Origin: Chitinophagaceae bacterium
GTDB taxonomy: Bacteria > Bacteroidota > Bacteroidia > Chitinophagales > Chitinophagaceae
Length of the DNA stretch: 64,000 nt
Assembly: GCA_016706055.1 (NCBI GenBank)
Contig: JADJKL010000004.1
Span: 310,001-374,000 of the forward strand
Direction of reading: 5' to 3'
The position numbers were made by a program, and so were the translations under genes. Below the pieces are notes generated by a model. That model was not told the DNA's origin, ran no database searches, and saw only the letters and a program-made list of their open reading frames with translations. How positions within the stretch are numbered: position 1 is the first letter of the stretch; each line of letters opens with the position of its first letter. This document shows positions 34,511 to 42,620 of this stretch, piece by piece.

Positions 34511-34926
34511 TGAAAAATTTAATACTTGTAATTGTCTCAGCACTTTTCATTTTAAGTTGTACTAATAACAAAAAAGAAAAGGAGATTGAAAATGATAACA
34601 GAATAGCATTGCATACAGATACATTGAATGTTGTAAAGTTGGCAGATACTTTAGTAATTTATGAAAGCACTTGCCGTGGTTGTGCTTTTGAAGGATCAAC
34701 AAGTTTTGAAATAAGCGATTCGCTGGGGATAATAAAATTGTACGACATAATTACTGAAGACAATAACCCTTCGGATATGGATGGCGGAAGTATTAGTAAA
34801 ACATTAGTGCTGGTTCCAACTAAAATAGGAACAACAACATTTAAATTATATAAATTCTGGAAACATGAAAGAACAGCAGAAGATTCTGCAAGGTTTAGTT
34901 CTTATTCAATAGAAGTAAAAAATTAA
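34510..34926 (+). CDS. Small lipoprotein of unknown function within the paa operon
   Basis: From the ATG at 34510, which overlaps the paaA stop, the 138-residue product begins MKNLILVIVSALFILSCTNN, a lipoprotein signal with lipobox ILSC at about residue 16. An upstream in-frame start would run into paaA and is unlikely. The mature part has a CRGC cysteine pair and a beta-rich end (LVLVPTKIGTTTFKLYKFW, then SYSIEVKN) that vaguely recalls chagasin-type (I42) inhibitors, but I would not assign it. A lipoprotein is not a usual member of phenylacetate operons. paaB starts 6 bases later. Confidence 0.75.
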   Translation: MKNLILVIVSALFILSCTNNKKEKEIENDNRIALHTDTLNVVKLADTLVIYESTCRGCAFEGSTSFEISDSLGIIKLYDIITEDNNPSDMDGGSISKTLVLVPTKIGTTTFKLYKFWKHERTAEDSARFSSYSIEVKN

Positions 34927-34932
34927 ATTATT

Positions 34933-35301
34933 ATGACTCATACTTTTATAAAAAAATTATATTACGGAGACATCCCTGAAGAAAAAGGTGGCGGTAGTAA
35001 TTATCAAACAAAAGATGATTCAACTACTTGGCCATTATGGGAAGTTTTTATACGTAGTAAACAGGGGCTTGATCATAAACATGCAGGCAGCCTTCATGCT
35101 GCGGATGCTCAAATGGCAATTGAAAATGCAAGGGATGTTTATACCAGAAGAATGGAAGGTGTAAGTATCTGGGTGGTTGAAAGTAAATATATCACTGCAT
35201 CCAATCCCGAAGAAGCAGGCGAATTGTATGAACCTGCTATTGATAAAATTTATCGTCATCCAACTTTTTATCAGTTGCCAGATGAAGTAAACCACATGTG
35301 A
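34933..35301 (+). CDS. paaB: 1,2-phenylacetyl-CoA epoxidase structural subunit B
   Basis: PaaB is the small non-catalytic subunit that bridges PaaAC dimers. The 122-residue protein carries the family core WPLWEVFIRSKQGLDHKHAGSLHAADAQMAIENARDVYTRR and the VWVVES-like strand (ISIWVVESKYI here as VSIWVVESKY). It lies between the lipoprotein gene and paaC in an operon with short gaps. The C-terminal extension past residue 95 is somewhat longer than in the shortest homologues. Confidence 0.95.
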   Translation: MTHTFIKKLYYGDIPEEKGGGSNYQTKDDSTTWPLWEVFIRSKQGLDHKHAGSLHAADAQMAIENARDVYTRRMEGVSIWVVESKYITASNPEEAGELYEPAIDKIYRHPTFYQLPDEVNHM

Positions 35302-35334
35302 TCGCAGGTTACATTTATTAAAATGATTTTACTG

Positions 35335-36063
35335 ATGAATTCACAATTGATTAATTATACTTTACATCTTGCAGATACTACCCTGATTCTTTCTCAGCGA
35401 AATAGTGAATGGTGCGGTCATGGTCCTGTATTGGAACAAGATATTGCAATTACAAATATTTCGCTTGATTTATTAGGGCAGTCAAGAAATTTCTATCAGT
35501 ATGCGGCACAATTAATTGGCGATACAGATGAAAATAAACTTGCTTATCTAAGAAAAGAAAGAGAATTTAAGAACCTGTTATTGGTTGAGCAAGCAAATGG
35601 CGATTGGGGACAAACTATTCTCCGTCAATATTTATTTAGTCAGTTTCAGTATTTATTGTTTGAACAATTACAAAATGGCAATGATGAACAACTAGCTGCT
35701 ATTGCTGCTAAATCAATAAAAGAAACGGCCTATCATGTTCGGTGGAGTAGTGAATGGGTAATACGACTAGGTGATGGAACAGAGGAAAGCCGAAGCAGAA
35801 TGATTAATGCTGTTGATGAATTATGGAGATATACCGGCGAAATGTTTTTACCTGCCGAGTATGAAACATTGGTAGATGTTTCATTGCTTGAAAAGAAATG
35901 GCTTGATAAAGTGAAGGAAATATTTAATGAAGCAACATTAACTGTTCCTGAAAATACCTTTATGCAATCAGGTGGAAAGGAAGGAAGACATACAGAGCAG
36001 TTGGGATTTATTTTAACCGAATTACAATACATGCAAAGAACTTATCCTGGTGCAGAATGGTAA
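35335..36063 (+). CDS. paaC: 1,2-phenylacetyl-CoA epoxidase structural subunit C
   Basis: PaaC is the ferritin-like partner of PaaA that shapes the active complex but lacks a full iron site. The protein shows LHLADTTLILSQRNSEWCGHGP and ITNISLDLLGQSRNFYQYAA near the start and ETAYHVRWSSEWVIRLGDGTEES in the middle, all typical. I choose the ATG at 35335 (MNSQLINYT) because homologues begin there; an ATG at 35323 would add four residues. paaD overlaps its end by 7 bases, suggesting translational coupling. Confidence 0.95.
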   Translation: MNSQLINYTLHLADTTLILSQRNSEWCGHGPVLEQDIAITNISLDLLGQSRNFYQYAAQLIGDTDENKLAYLRKEREFKNLLLVEQANGDWGQTILRQYLFSQFQYLLFEQLQNGNDEQLAAIAAKSIKETAYHVRWSSEWVIRLGDGTEESRSRMINAVDELWRYTGEMFLPAEYETLVDVSLLEKKWLDKVKEIFNEATLTVPENTFMQSGGKEGRHTEQLGFILTELQYMQRTYPGAEW

Positions 36064-36560
36064 GTGATACGGAAATATCAAAAAAAAATATATGGCAGAT
36101 TCTGGAAACAGTTGTTGATCCGGAAGTTCCTGTATTAACCATTACAGATTTAGGAATTGTGAGAGATGTAAGAATAAGTGGGAGTGAAGTTGAAATTGTC
36201 ATTACTCCAACTTACACCGGATGTCCTGCAATGGATATGATTGCTATGAATATCCGTTTGGCATTATTGGAAAATGGCTATCAAAATATAAAAATCACTT
36301 CTGTCCTTTCCCCAGTATGGACTACCGATTGGATGAGTGAAGACGGGAAAAGAAAATTAAAAGAATACGGCATTGCTCCACCTAATCCACGGCAACAGGT
36401 TTGCAATAACGATTTATTTGCAGCAGCAGAAGCTGTTCAATGCCCGCACTGTAATTCGTACCACACACACCGCATTAGTGAGTTTGGCTCCACAGCCTGT
36501 AAAGCATTATATCAGTGCGACGATTGCAAAGAACCATTCGATTATTTTAAGTGTCATTAA
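36057..36560 (+). CDS. paaD: Phenylacetate-CoA oxygenase assembly protein D
   Basis: PaaD belongs to the MIP18/DUF59 family and is thought to help iron-sulfur maturation of the epoxidase system. The 167-residue protein has the N-terminal DPEVPVLTITDLGIVRDV and TPTYTGCPAMDMI motifs, where the cysteine is conserved. A C-terminal zinc ribbon follows (CPHCNSYHTHRISEFGSTAC, then CDDC). It overlaps paaC by 7 bases, and its stop overlaps by 4 bases the end of the convergent gene at 36557-37891. Confidence 0.95.
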   Translation: MVSDTEISKKNIWQILETVVDPEVPVLTITDLGIVRDVRISGSEVEIVITPTYTGCPAMDMIAMNIRLALLENGYQNIKITSVLSPVWTTDWMSEDGKRKLKEYGIAPPNPRQQVCNNDLFAAAEAVQCPHCNSYHTHRISEFGSTACKALYQCDDCKEPFDYFKCH

Positions 36561-37891
36561 TCTGGGCGTTTGTATTTTAGCTGCATAAATTCAAAATACA
36601 TATAGCCAAATCGTTGATACCAGTCTTGCTGTCCATAACTATTTTCACAAGCATCAATTTTCATCATATTTTTTTGAAGCGAGGTTAGTAGTTCTCTTGA
36701 TTTTCTATCGTAGGTAGCTTTGAAATTTGTATACGCTTGGTCTATATTCCTTTTAGCTGGTATCCAGCCCAAACCTACTCCTCCCGGTAAACTGGCCATA
36801 GCATTGCCAAACGCAATAGCCTTGTCAGTGAAATTTTTTGTGTTCATAAAAAGACACATCATGCGGGCAAGAGTTTGTCGATCTGCGTTAAAGCTTGCTA
36901 ATGCTGTTGCATAACAATCATTACAACCAGCAGTGCCCGAACAGGATGAAGGTACAAGAGCATTTGCTGGCTGTGTAAAATCGGGAGTACATTCCCCCGC
37001 ATCCAATACTCCACCTGCATCCCAAAGTTCTCTGCCTGTTTCTATGATGCCAACAACGTTATTAATAGCACCAACAAAATTATCTAAATGTTCAGCAGCA
37101 TTGCTTGCATTTTCATATTCCTGCGCCATTCTTTCGCCTCTCGTCCTTGGGTTTTGAACCACAAAATCATTTCCATTTAATGGCACGGAACCAGCATTAT
37201 CGTTTCTTAAAATTTCCTGTGTTTCAGGATCATCAAAAATACCGTCTAGCTGTGCCATAGAAGATAATGGTGTTAGCAAAATAGCAAATAATAAAATGCT
37301 TAGATTTTTCATCTTCTTTTTCTTTTTGATTATAAACCAGCTGAATACAATTACTAATAGTAATGCAATGCCAATTAAGATATTTTTTAGCGTAAATATT
37401 CCGCTACCAGAAGATGGTGAGTACGACTTAAATGGGGTAGCTATTTTCATTTTTACTTCATTGCCTACCCAAACATAAATGTTATAGGCAGATGGTTTTT
37501 GTGGAGCTACTACCATTATTCCAAAATCCCCTTCAGTAGAAAACTTTTCTTCCCAATATCCCTTTTCATTAGTAGGTTTTCCAGGTCTGCTTGCCTCTTT
37601 CCAGTTCCATTTATGCAAGCTTACCTGTACAGGGTTGGATGGATCTTGTACACCAACTGATACTACGATAGGTGAGTAGATACTTAATTTTTTTACGAAA
37701 TAGTAAGCAGTATCTTTTACCTGCACAACTTTGGTAATATTTATTCTACCTTTTTTCTTTACATCTTTTGGAGTAAAGTTGATAAGAGAAAGTTCAGTAG
37801 GCTTAATTCCTTTTTTAAGGTTGAATGGCTGGGCAAAAGCACTATTACAAAGCAGGGATGCAGCCAGCAATAAGCGAAAGCAGTTTTTCAC
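36557..37891 (-). CDS. Two exported proteins of unknown function, apparently fused in one frame
   Basis: As sequenced this is one 444-residue frame, but it contains two signal peptides. Residues 1-193 form a first unit: signal peptide (LLLAASLLCNSAFAQ), a beta-rich domain, and a C-terminal membrane anchor (NILIGIALLLVIVFSWFII) with a lysine tail. At residue 194 a second start, MKNLSILLFAILLTPLSSMAQ, gives a 251-residue secreted protein with several cysteines and no domain I recognise. Removing one A from an A5 run at 37317-37327 would end the first unit at a TGA overlapping the second ATG (ATGA at 37309-37312), a normal operon junction. So this is probably two genes, 37309-37891 and 36557-37312. 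They lie inside the paa region, in reverse orientation. Confidence 0.65.
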   Translation of the reverse strand: MKNCFRLLLAASLLCNSAFAQPFNLKKGIKPTELSLINFTPKDVKKKGRINITKVVQVKDTAYYFVKKLSIYSPIVVSVGVQDPSNPVQVSLHKWNWKEASRPGKPTNEKGYWEEKFSTEGDFGIMVVAPQKPSAYNIYVWVGNEVKMKIATPFKSYSPSSGSGIFTLKNILIGIALLLVIVFSWFIIKKKKKMKNLSILLFAILLTPLSSMAQLDGIFDDPETQEILRNDNAGSVPLNGNDFVVQNPRTRGERMAQEYENASNAAEHLDNFVGAINNVVGIIETGRELWDAGGVLDAGECTPDFTQPANALVPSSCSGTAGCNDCYATALASFNADRQTLARMMCLFMNTKNFTDKAIAFGNAMASLPGGVGLGWIPAKRNIDQAYTNFKATYDRKSRELLTSLQKNMMKIDACENSYGQQDWYQRFGYMYFEFMQLKYKRPD

Positions 37892-37918
37892 ATTTTTAAT
37901 TTTAATGGTTAATGGTTT

Positions 37919-38116
37919 CTATTTCTTTGTTTCATCAGCTACAGAGGAAAGAGGTACTGAATAAAGCTTACTTCTCCCATTCCTGGTAAACATTTGAATG
38001 GGTGCGCTTACCTTATCTACCAATACTTTACCATCTCCTTGCTTTGTTACTACAAATATACTTATAGAATAACACGATAAGCTGCATTGAAATGAGTAGT
38101 TTATGAATGGTGTCAA
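37919..38116 (-). CDS. Short reading frame upstream, possibly the tail of a broken gene
   Basis: The frame ends KLYSVPLSSVADETKK and reads like protein (VTKQGDGKVLVDKVSAPIQM), but it has no ATG before an internal one; only a TTG at 38116 opens it, and a stop lies just before. It is 27 bases upstream of the two-unit gene on the same strand. It could be a small exported protein, a remnant, or chance. I do not recognise it. Confidence 0.3.
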   Translation of the reverse strand: MTPFINYSFQCSLSCYSISIFVVTKQGDGKVLVDKVSAPIQMFTRNGRSKLYSVPLSSVADETKK

Positions 38117-38238
38117 TTAGTTTTGGTAGTACAGCTTGCAAAACATTATATAAGCCTAATTATTACAAAAAATTGTTTGCTTATTTCAAATGTCATTAGG
38201 ATTACAGATTAAGTACCTTCGTAATAAATATTCAGAAT

Positions 38239-39015
38239 ATGTCGTCCATACTTTTCGAAATAAAAGATTCCGTAGCAACAATTACGCTTAACCGACCCGA
38301 TAAACTTAATTCATTTAACAAGGAGATGGCTTTGTTGATGCAAGAAAAGTTGGATTTGTGCAATGTAGATAAAACTATTCGTTGTGTAGTTATTACTGGC
38401 GCAGGCAAAGCATTTTCTGCCGGTCAGGATCTTGCAGAAGTTGCAGATCCAAATGGGCCGGGTATGCAACGGATATTAAGCGAACATTATAATCCAATCA
38501 TTACAAGAATAAGAGAATTGAAAAAGCCTGTGCTTGCTGCAATCAATGGTGTTGCTGCCGGAGCAGGAGCCAATATTCCATTATGCTGCGATGTTATTAT
38601 TGCTGCAAAATCCGTAACATTTATACAGGCATTTTCCAAAATTGGTTTAATACCGGATAGCGGAGGCACTTTTTTTCTACCTCGTTTAATCGGCTGGCAA
38701 AGAGCTAGTGCATTGATGATGCTGGGCGATAAAATAACCGCCGAAGAAGCGGAAAAAATGGGAATGCTTTATAAATGTGTGGAAGACGAACAGTTTCAGG
38801 AAACGATTGATGCCATTGCAAAAAAATTAGCTGCATTACCTACTATGGGACTAGCATATACCAAAAAAGGCCTACAATGGTCAAGCACACATACTATTTA
38901 TGAGCAATTGCAGAATGAAGATAAACTGCAACAATGGGCAGCCGCTACGAAAGATTTTAAAGAAGGTGTGCAAGCATTTTTAGAAAAAAGACCAGCAAAC
39001 TTTAAAGGCGAATAA
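38239..39015 (+). CDS. paaG: Enoyl-CoA hydratase/isomerase; 1,2-epoxyphenylacetyl-CoA isomerase
   Basis: PaaG converts the ring epoxide of phenylacetyl-CoA into the seven-membered oxepin-CoA. The 258-residue crotonase-fold protein has the CoA-binding TGAGKAFSAGQDLAEV segment, the oxyanion-hole INGVAAGAGANIPLCCD segment, and the AFSKIGLIPDSGGTFFLPR motif; the Asp in GLIPDSGG matches PaaG rather than hydratases with a Glu there. Two other family members, PaaF and PaaB-type hydratases, cannot be wholly excluded. It heads a G-I-Y block with gaps of 13 and 0 bases. A near-consensus -7 box, TACCTTCG, lies about 25 bases upstream. Confidence 0.88.
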   Translation: MSSILFEIKDSVATITLNRPDKLNSFNKEMALLMQEKLDLCNVDKTIRCVVITGAGKAFSAGQDLAEVADPNGPGMQRILSEHYNPIITRIRELKKPVLAAINGVAAGAGANIPLCCDVIIAAKSVTFIQAFSKIGLIPDSGGTFFLPRLIGWQRASALMMLGDKITAEEAEKMGMLYKCVEDEQFQETIDAIAKKLAALPTMGLAYTKKGLQWSSTHTIYEQLQNEDKLQQWAAATKDFKEGVQAFLEKRPANFKGE

Positions 39016-39028
39016 TTTTTATAAGTTC

Positions 39029-39457
39029 ATGAATACAGCCAAAGATATAACAGCAAGAAGGGTGGTAGACCATATGATGGAGCATGACTTATTTAGTCAG
39101 TGGCTTGGTATTGAAGTGCTGGAAGTAAAAGAGGGATATAGCAGGATAAAGATGACAGTGAGAAAAGAAATGATCAATGGATTTGGGATTGTGCATGGCG
39201 GTATAGCATTCTCATTAGCCGATAGTGCTTTTGCATTTGCTTGTAATAATAGGAATGTATTATCAGTTGCGTTGGATACATCAATCAATTTTATAAAACC
39301 AGTTCATGTTGATGATATATTAATAGCAGAAGCAAAAGAATTGCATAACGGAAAATCAACCGGTTTGTATCATATTAATATTTTGAATCAAAAGGAACAT
39401 CTCATTGCACAATTTAAAGGGCTTTGTTACCGAACGGATAAAAAATTAATTAAATAA
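39029..39457 (+). CDS. paaI: Hydroxyphenylacetyl-CoA thioesterase, hotdog fold
   Basis: PaaI removes CoA from ring-hydroxylated dead-end products and so rescues the CoA pool. The 142-residue hotdog protein has the signature GFGIVHGGIAFSLADSAFAFACN, in which HGG and the Asp of LADS are the expected active-site residues, followed by TSINFIKPVHVDD. Length matches the family. It lies between paaG and paaY, and its stop is immediately followed by the paaY start codon. Confidence 0.9.
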   Translation: MNTAKDITARRVVDHMMEHDLFSQWLGIEVLEVKEGYSRIKMTVRKEMINGFGIVHGGIAFSLADSAFAFACNNRNVLSVALDTSINFIKPVHVDDILIAEAKELHNGKSTGLYHINILNQKEHLIAQFKGLCYRTDKKLIK

Positions 39458-40042
39458 ATGTTCTACGAATTCAACGGATATAAACCAACTGTTCATAAAT
39501 CATCTTTTGTTCATCCACAAGCCGCAGTTACAGGTAATGTGATTATTGGAAAAAATTGTTATATCGGACCGGGTGCAGCATTGCGAGGAGATTGGGGTCA
39601 GATAATAATCGAAAATGGATGTAATGTACAAGAGAATTGCACTATACATATGTTTCCTGGAGTAACGGTACTGTTAAAAGAAGCTTCCCATATTGGTCAC
39701 GGAGCAATAATACATGGAGCTACAATTGGTAAAAATTGTCTGGTGGGTATGAATGCTGTCATCATGGATAATGTGCAATTAGGTGATGAAAGCATTGTTG
39801 GGGCATTGACTTTTATTAAAGAAGGAGAAATTATTCCTATCCGCAGTGTAGTTGTTGGCAATCCAGGAAAAATAATAAAACAGGTTAGTGATCAAATGTT
39901 AAGTTGGAAAATAGACGGAACAAAATTATATCAACAGTTACCAAAAGAATGTCATAACTCTTTGAAAATGTGTAAACCACTTAGAAAAAAAAGACTACAA
40001 CAAAAATTACAGCAAAAAACATATTTGAATCTTAAAAGTTGA
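39458..40042 (+). CDS. paaY: PaaY-type hexapeptide-repeat thioesterase/carbonic anhydrase-like protein
   Basis: This 194-residue left-handed beta-helix protein resembles gamma-carbonic anhydrases and the PaaY thioesterase of phenylacetate clusters. Hexapeptide repeats run from about 20 to 130 (VHPQAAVTGNVIIGKNCYIG, then HIGHGAIIHGATIGKNCLVG). Metal-binding histidines are seen in CTIHMF, HIGHG and IHGA. The C-terminal ~40 residues are lysine-rich. PaaY cooperates with PaaI in clearing 2-hydroxycyclohepta-trienyl-CoA. It closes the G-I-Y operon. Confidence 0.85.
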   Translation: MFYEFNGYKPTVHKSSFVHPQAAVTGNVIIGKNCYIGPGAALRGDWGQIIIENGCNVQENCTIHMFPGVTVLLKEASHIGHGAIIHGATIGKNCLVGMNAVIMDNVQLGDESIVGALTFIKEGEIIPIRSVVVGNPGKIIKQVSDQMLSWKIDGTKLYQQLPKECHNSLKMCKPLRKKRLQQKLQQKTYLNLKS

Positions 40043-40101
40043 ACAGTTTTATAAAATCACACTATGCTTTAGCTGATTTATAAAAATATTTTCGCAAGTG
40101 C

Positions 40102-40132
40102 TTGCATTTGGAAAATATTAAGAGTAGCTTTG
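40102..40132 (+). promoter_or_regulatory. Promoter of the first T9SS paralogue
   Basis: TTG (40102-40104), 20 bases, TAGCTTTG (40125-40132): a perfect match to the Bacteroidota consensus. The -33 region CTTGCATT is shared with the promoter of the next paralogue. It predicts a leader of about 150 nt. Confidence 0.65.
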
Positions 40133-40188
40133 TCTTTCGTTTAATCCACCCTCCTCCCCAAAGACCAACTATTAATACCCAATCCCCC

Positions 40189-40265
40189 TTTTAGAACCCC
40201 TCTAAGTCTAATTCCTTTCGTGTAAACTTTCCATATCTGGTAAACCCAACAGTTTAGGATTTATT
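40189..40265 (+). promoter_or_regulatory. Conserved 5' leader element, copy 1
   Basis: About 77 bases closely match 42517-42595, including CTCTAAGTCTAATTCCTTTCG and ATCTGGTAAACCCAACAGTT. The inner part can fold as TAAAC-CCAACA-GTTTA. It sits in the untranslated leader, ending about 25 bases before the start codon. The function is unknown; the match could be recent duplication or a shared control element. Confidence 0.6.
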
Positions 40266-40289
40266 ATTTACCATATAAAAACTAAGAGC

Positions 40290-42203
40290 ATGAAAACGTT
40301 TACTTTCAAAGGCTTTATTGCCTCAATCTTTCTTGTTGCAATTTCTGCGACAAACTCATTTTCTCAAGGAACCCCAATTGGGTGTAACGGACAATTTTTT
40401 GTAACACATGGTAGTGGAGGAACAGCGACATCTACTACTTCAGTAAAAAAATTATCTTTTTCTGGCGGCACCATCACACCTAATGTTTTTAATATTGATC
40501 CTACAGCTATAGGATTTAATGCAATTGGTATTAATCCTGTTGATGGCTATATGTATGGATTAAGATATCCAACTAGTAATAACAGACCAAGATTGGTAAG
40601 AGTTGGCAGTGGCGGCTCTGGTAATATTGTTGATTTAGGCGAGGTTTCTAATGGAGGTGGCAATATGGCCGACGGAGACTTAGGATATGCCGGATGTTTT
40701 GATGCGGCGGGAGTTTTTTATTTTATTACAGATCAAAATGAAATGTATAAAATAACAGGTCTTAATTACCCGGCTTCAAACACTACTACTACATATATTG
40801 GTGCTCCTGCTGGAGGTGGTTCGGGAACAAATTTTTATGTTGATATGGCTATCAATCCTGTTACAGGTATTTTATATGGTGTAACATATAATCAAAGATT
40901 ATACACTATTAATACTACAACAGGAACTTCAACATTTATTGCAACACATGGCACCACAGGTTATATAGCTTCCTTGTTTTTTGATGAAATAGGAAACCTG
41001 TATGGGTATCATCAAAATGGAGCTTTCTATTTAATTGACAAAACAACTGCCGCACTTACCGCTGCGGGATCTGGCCCATCTTATACTTATGCAGATGGAT
41101 GTAGCTGTAGTTTTGGAAATGTATTTCATGATTTATCTTGGAATCCTGTAAATAATACACCTTGCCCTTCAAATAGTAACAAAAACCCAACAACTAATAT
41201 TTCAGTATCAGTTACGAATAATTCATCTGTTCAAAGGACAGGGTTGACGTATACTTTCGACCTTTCTTTAAATGATGCAGCACATAAATTTATGTTTAAC
41301 CAATCTGCAGGAGCGATTGCTCAGAATTTATTTGACGCAGGCCTGCTTCCTAATAATAATTCTTCAAATGTTTCTCTTCAATTGGCTTCTGGAGCTGCAG
41401 CACCAAATTATAACAAAATTGTAGTGTCTAATTTTCAAACAGGTAACCCTGGAGAAACAAAGAGTGCTACATTTCAATTGAAGTTTGTGGGTACAGGAAC
41501 GCCAAACCCTATACCGATGCAGTCATTTGTTTCAGGTCTTCCAGCTTTGCTTGGCAGCTCAGATGAATCAAATGATCCGGCTACACCTGCCCCGAATGAC
41601 CCAACTTATATTTCTTTTTGCCCTGGTGCTACACTTCCTGTTAAACTTTTAAGTTTTACTGGAGCCTATAAAAACAATACAACTTACTTGAATTGGGTAA
41701 CTGAGAATCAAGTTAATTTTTCTTATTATGATATTGAAAGAAGTGCAGATGGAACCAACTTTAGCAGTATTGGCTTGAAATCGGCTACCGGAAACAGCTC
41801 ATCAAAAGAAAGCTATCAGTTTAATGATGACTTGACTTCGTTCAGCGGAAGCACATATTATTACAGGCTTAAAATGATTGATACAGATGGCAACTTTAAA
41901 TATACTAGCATTATTCTGATCAGAAAAGATCAAAAGGGAATGACTGATATTATAATTAGCCCTAACCCTGTTGCGAAAGGTAATACAGTTACATTACGGT
42001 TTGAGTCTGTCGTTAAATCTGTTGTAGATATTAAAGTAATCGATATGGCTGGAAGGATTATGTTTACGCAACAAAACAATGCCATACAAGGAATCAACAG
42101 TGTTTCTATCAATCATCTTGAGCGACTGCTTCCTGGAATGTATTTGTTACAAATGAATGATGGGTCTACTGTTCAAACAACTAAATTCACTATTGCAAGA
42201 TAA
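40290..42203 (+). CDS. T9SS-exported surface protein with DUF6923-like domain
   Basis: This 637-residue protein opens with a signal peptide (MKTFTFKGFIASIFLVAISA, ending SFSQ). Residues about 30-300 resemble a DUF6923-type beta-propeller-like domain (AIGINPVDGYMYGLRYP, SLFFDEIGNLYGYHQ). A CARDB/DUF11-like beta segment (300-440), the LPVKLLSFTGAYKNNTTYLNW module and a type A T9SS sorting domain (SPNPVAKGNTVTLRF ... GMYLLQMNDGSTVQTTKFTI) follow. It is thus an outer-membrane-exported, surface or released protein of unknown ligand. The gene is paralogous to 42621-44384 in its signal peptide, pre-sorting module and tail, and shares its promoter and leader. Confidence 0.85.
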   Translation: MKTFTFKGFIASIFLVAISATNSFSQGTPIGCNGQFFVTHGSGGTATSTTSVKKLSFSGGTITPNVFNIDPTAIGFNAIGINPVDGYMYGLRYPTSNNRPRLVRVGSGGSGNIVDLGEVSNGGGNMADGDLGYAGCFDAAGVFYFITDQNEMYKITGLNYPASNTTTTYIGAPAGGGSGTNFYVDMAINPVTGILYGVTYNQRLYTINTTTGTSTFIATHGTTGYIASLFFDEIGNLYGYHQNGAFYLIDKTTAALTAAGSGPSYTYADGCSCSFGNVFHDLSWNPVNNTPCPSNSNKNPTTNISVSVTNNSSVQRTGLTYTFDLSLNDAAHKFMFNQSAGAIAQNLFDAGLLPNNNSSNVSLQLASGAAAPNYNKIVVSNFQTGNPGETKSATFQLKFVGTGTPNPIPMQSFVSGLPALLGSSDESNDPATPAPNDPTYISFCPGATLPVKLLSFTGAYKNNTTYLNWVTENQVNFSYYDIERSADGTNFSSIGLKSATGNSSSKESYQFNDDLTSFSGSTYYYRLKMIDTDGNFKYTSIILIRKDQKGMTDIIISPNPVAKGNTVTLRFESVVKSVVDIKVIDMAGRIMFTQQNNAIQGINSVSINHLERLLPGMYLLQMNDGSTVQTTKFTIAR

Positions 42204-42222
42204 GCCTGATTTAAAAAACTAA

Positions 42223-42249
42223 ATATGGGGATGTTTTTCATCCCCATAT
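42223..42249 (+). terminator. Perfect stem-loop after the first T9SS gene
   Basis: An 11-bp perfect stem, ATATGGGGATG with CATCCCCATAT around a T5 loop, begins 20 bases after the stop codon. There is no T-run behind it, so it may act as an mRNA 3' end stabiliser rather than an intrinsic terminator. Confidence 0.55.
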
Positions 42250-42335
42250 AACAATCACTTCTACAATATCGTATACATTAAGTGTATTAAAGTATTGATT
42301 GTTAATAATTTATGCTCAGAGTTTTATAACTCTAC

Positions 42336-42362
42336 CCCTCTGGCCGATGCGGAGGGTTTTTT
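42336..42362 (+). terminator. Rho-independent terminator, duplicated type copy 1
   Basis: CCCTCTG pairs with CGGAGGG (one G-T), followed by T6. The same hairpin with its upstream words TATGCTCAG and AACTCTACC recurs at 44516-44544. Confidence 0.8.
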
Positions 42363-42427
42363 ATGTATCATATTAGAAGCATATAGTGGCAGCCCATACT
42401 ATTTTAAAAGAAAGTATGGTGAATAGC

Positions 42428-42458
42428 TTGCATTGTTGAGTTTAATAAATTACATTTG
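42428..42458 (+). promoter_or_regulatory. Promoter of the second T9SS paralogue
   Basis: TTG (42428-42430), 20 bases, TACATTTG (42451-42458): the same geometry and CTTGCATT -33 region as the promoter at 40102-40132. Predicted leader about 155 nt. Confidence 0.65.
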
Positions 42459-42516
42459 TTCCCCTATTAATCCCACTTCTCTTAGAAAGCCAAAAACCAA
42501 ACTCCAATTCTCCCTT

Positions 42517-42595
42517 TTTTAGAACCTCTCTGAGTCTAAATCCTTTCGATGTAACCTTCCATTATCTGGTAAACCCAACGGTTTAGGATTTATTT
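42517..42595 (+). promoter_or_regulatory. Conserved 5' leader element, copy 2
   Basis: The second copy of the element at 40189-40265. Here the hairpin TAAACC-CAAC-GGTTTA is a full 6-bp stem. The copies differ by a few indels and substitutions but keep the ATCTGGTAAACCCAAC core. Confidence 0.6.
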
Positions 42596-42620
42596 ATTAT
42601 TAATTATAAAATCTCAGAGC

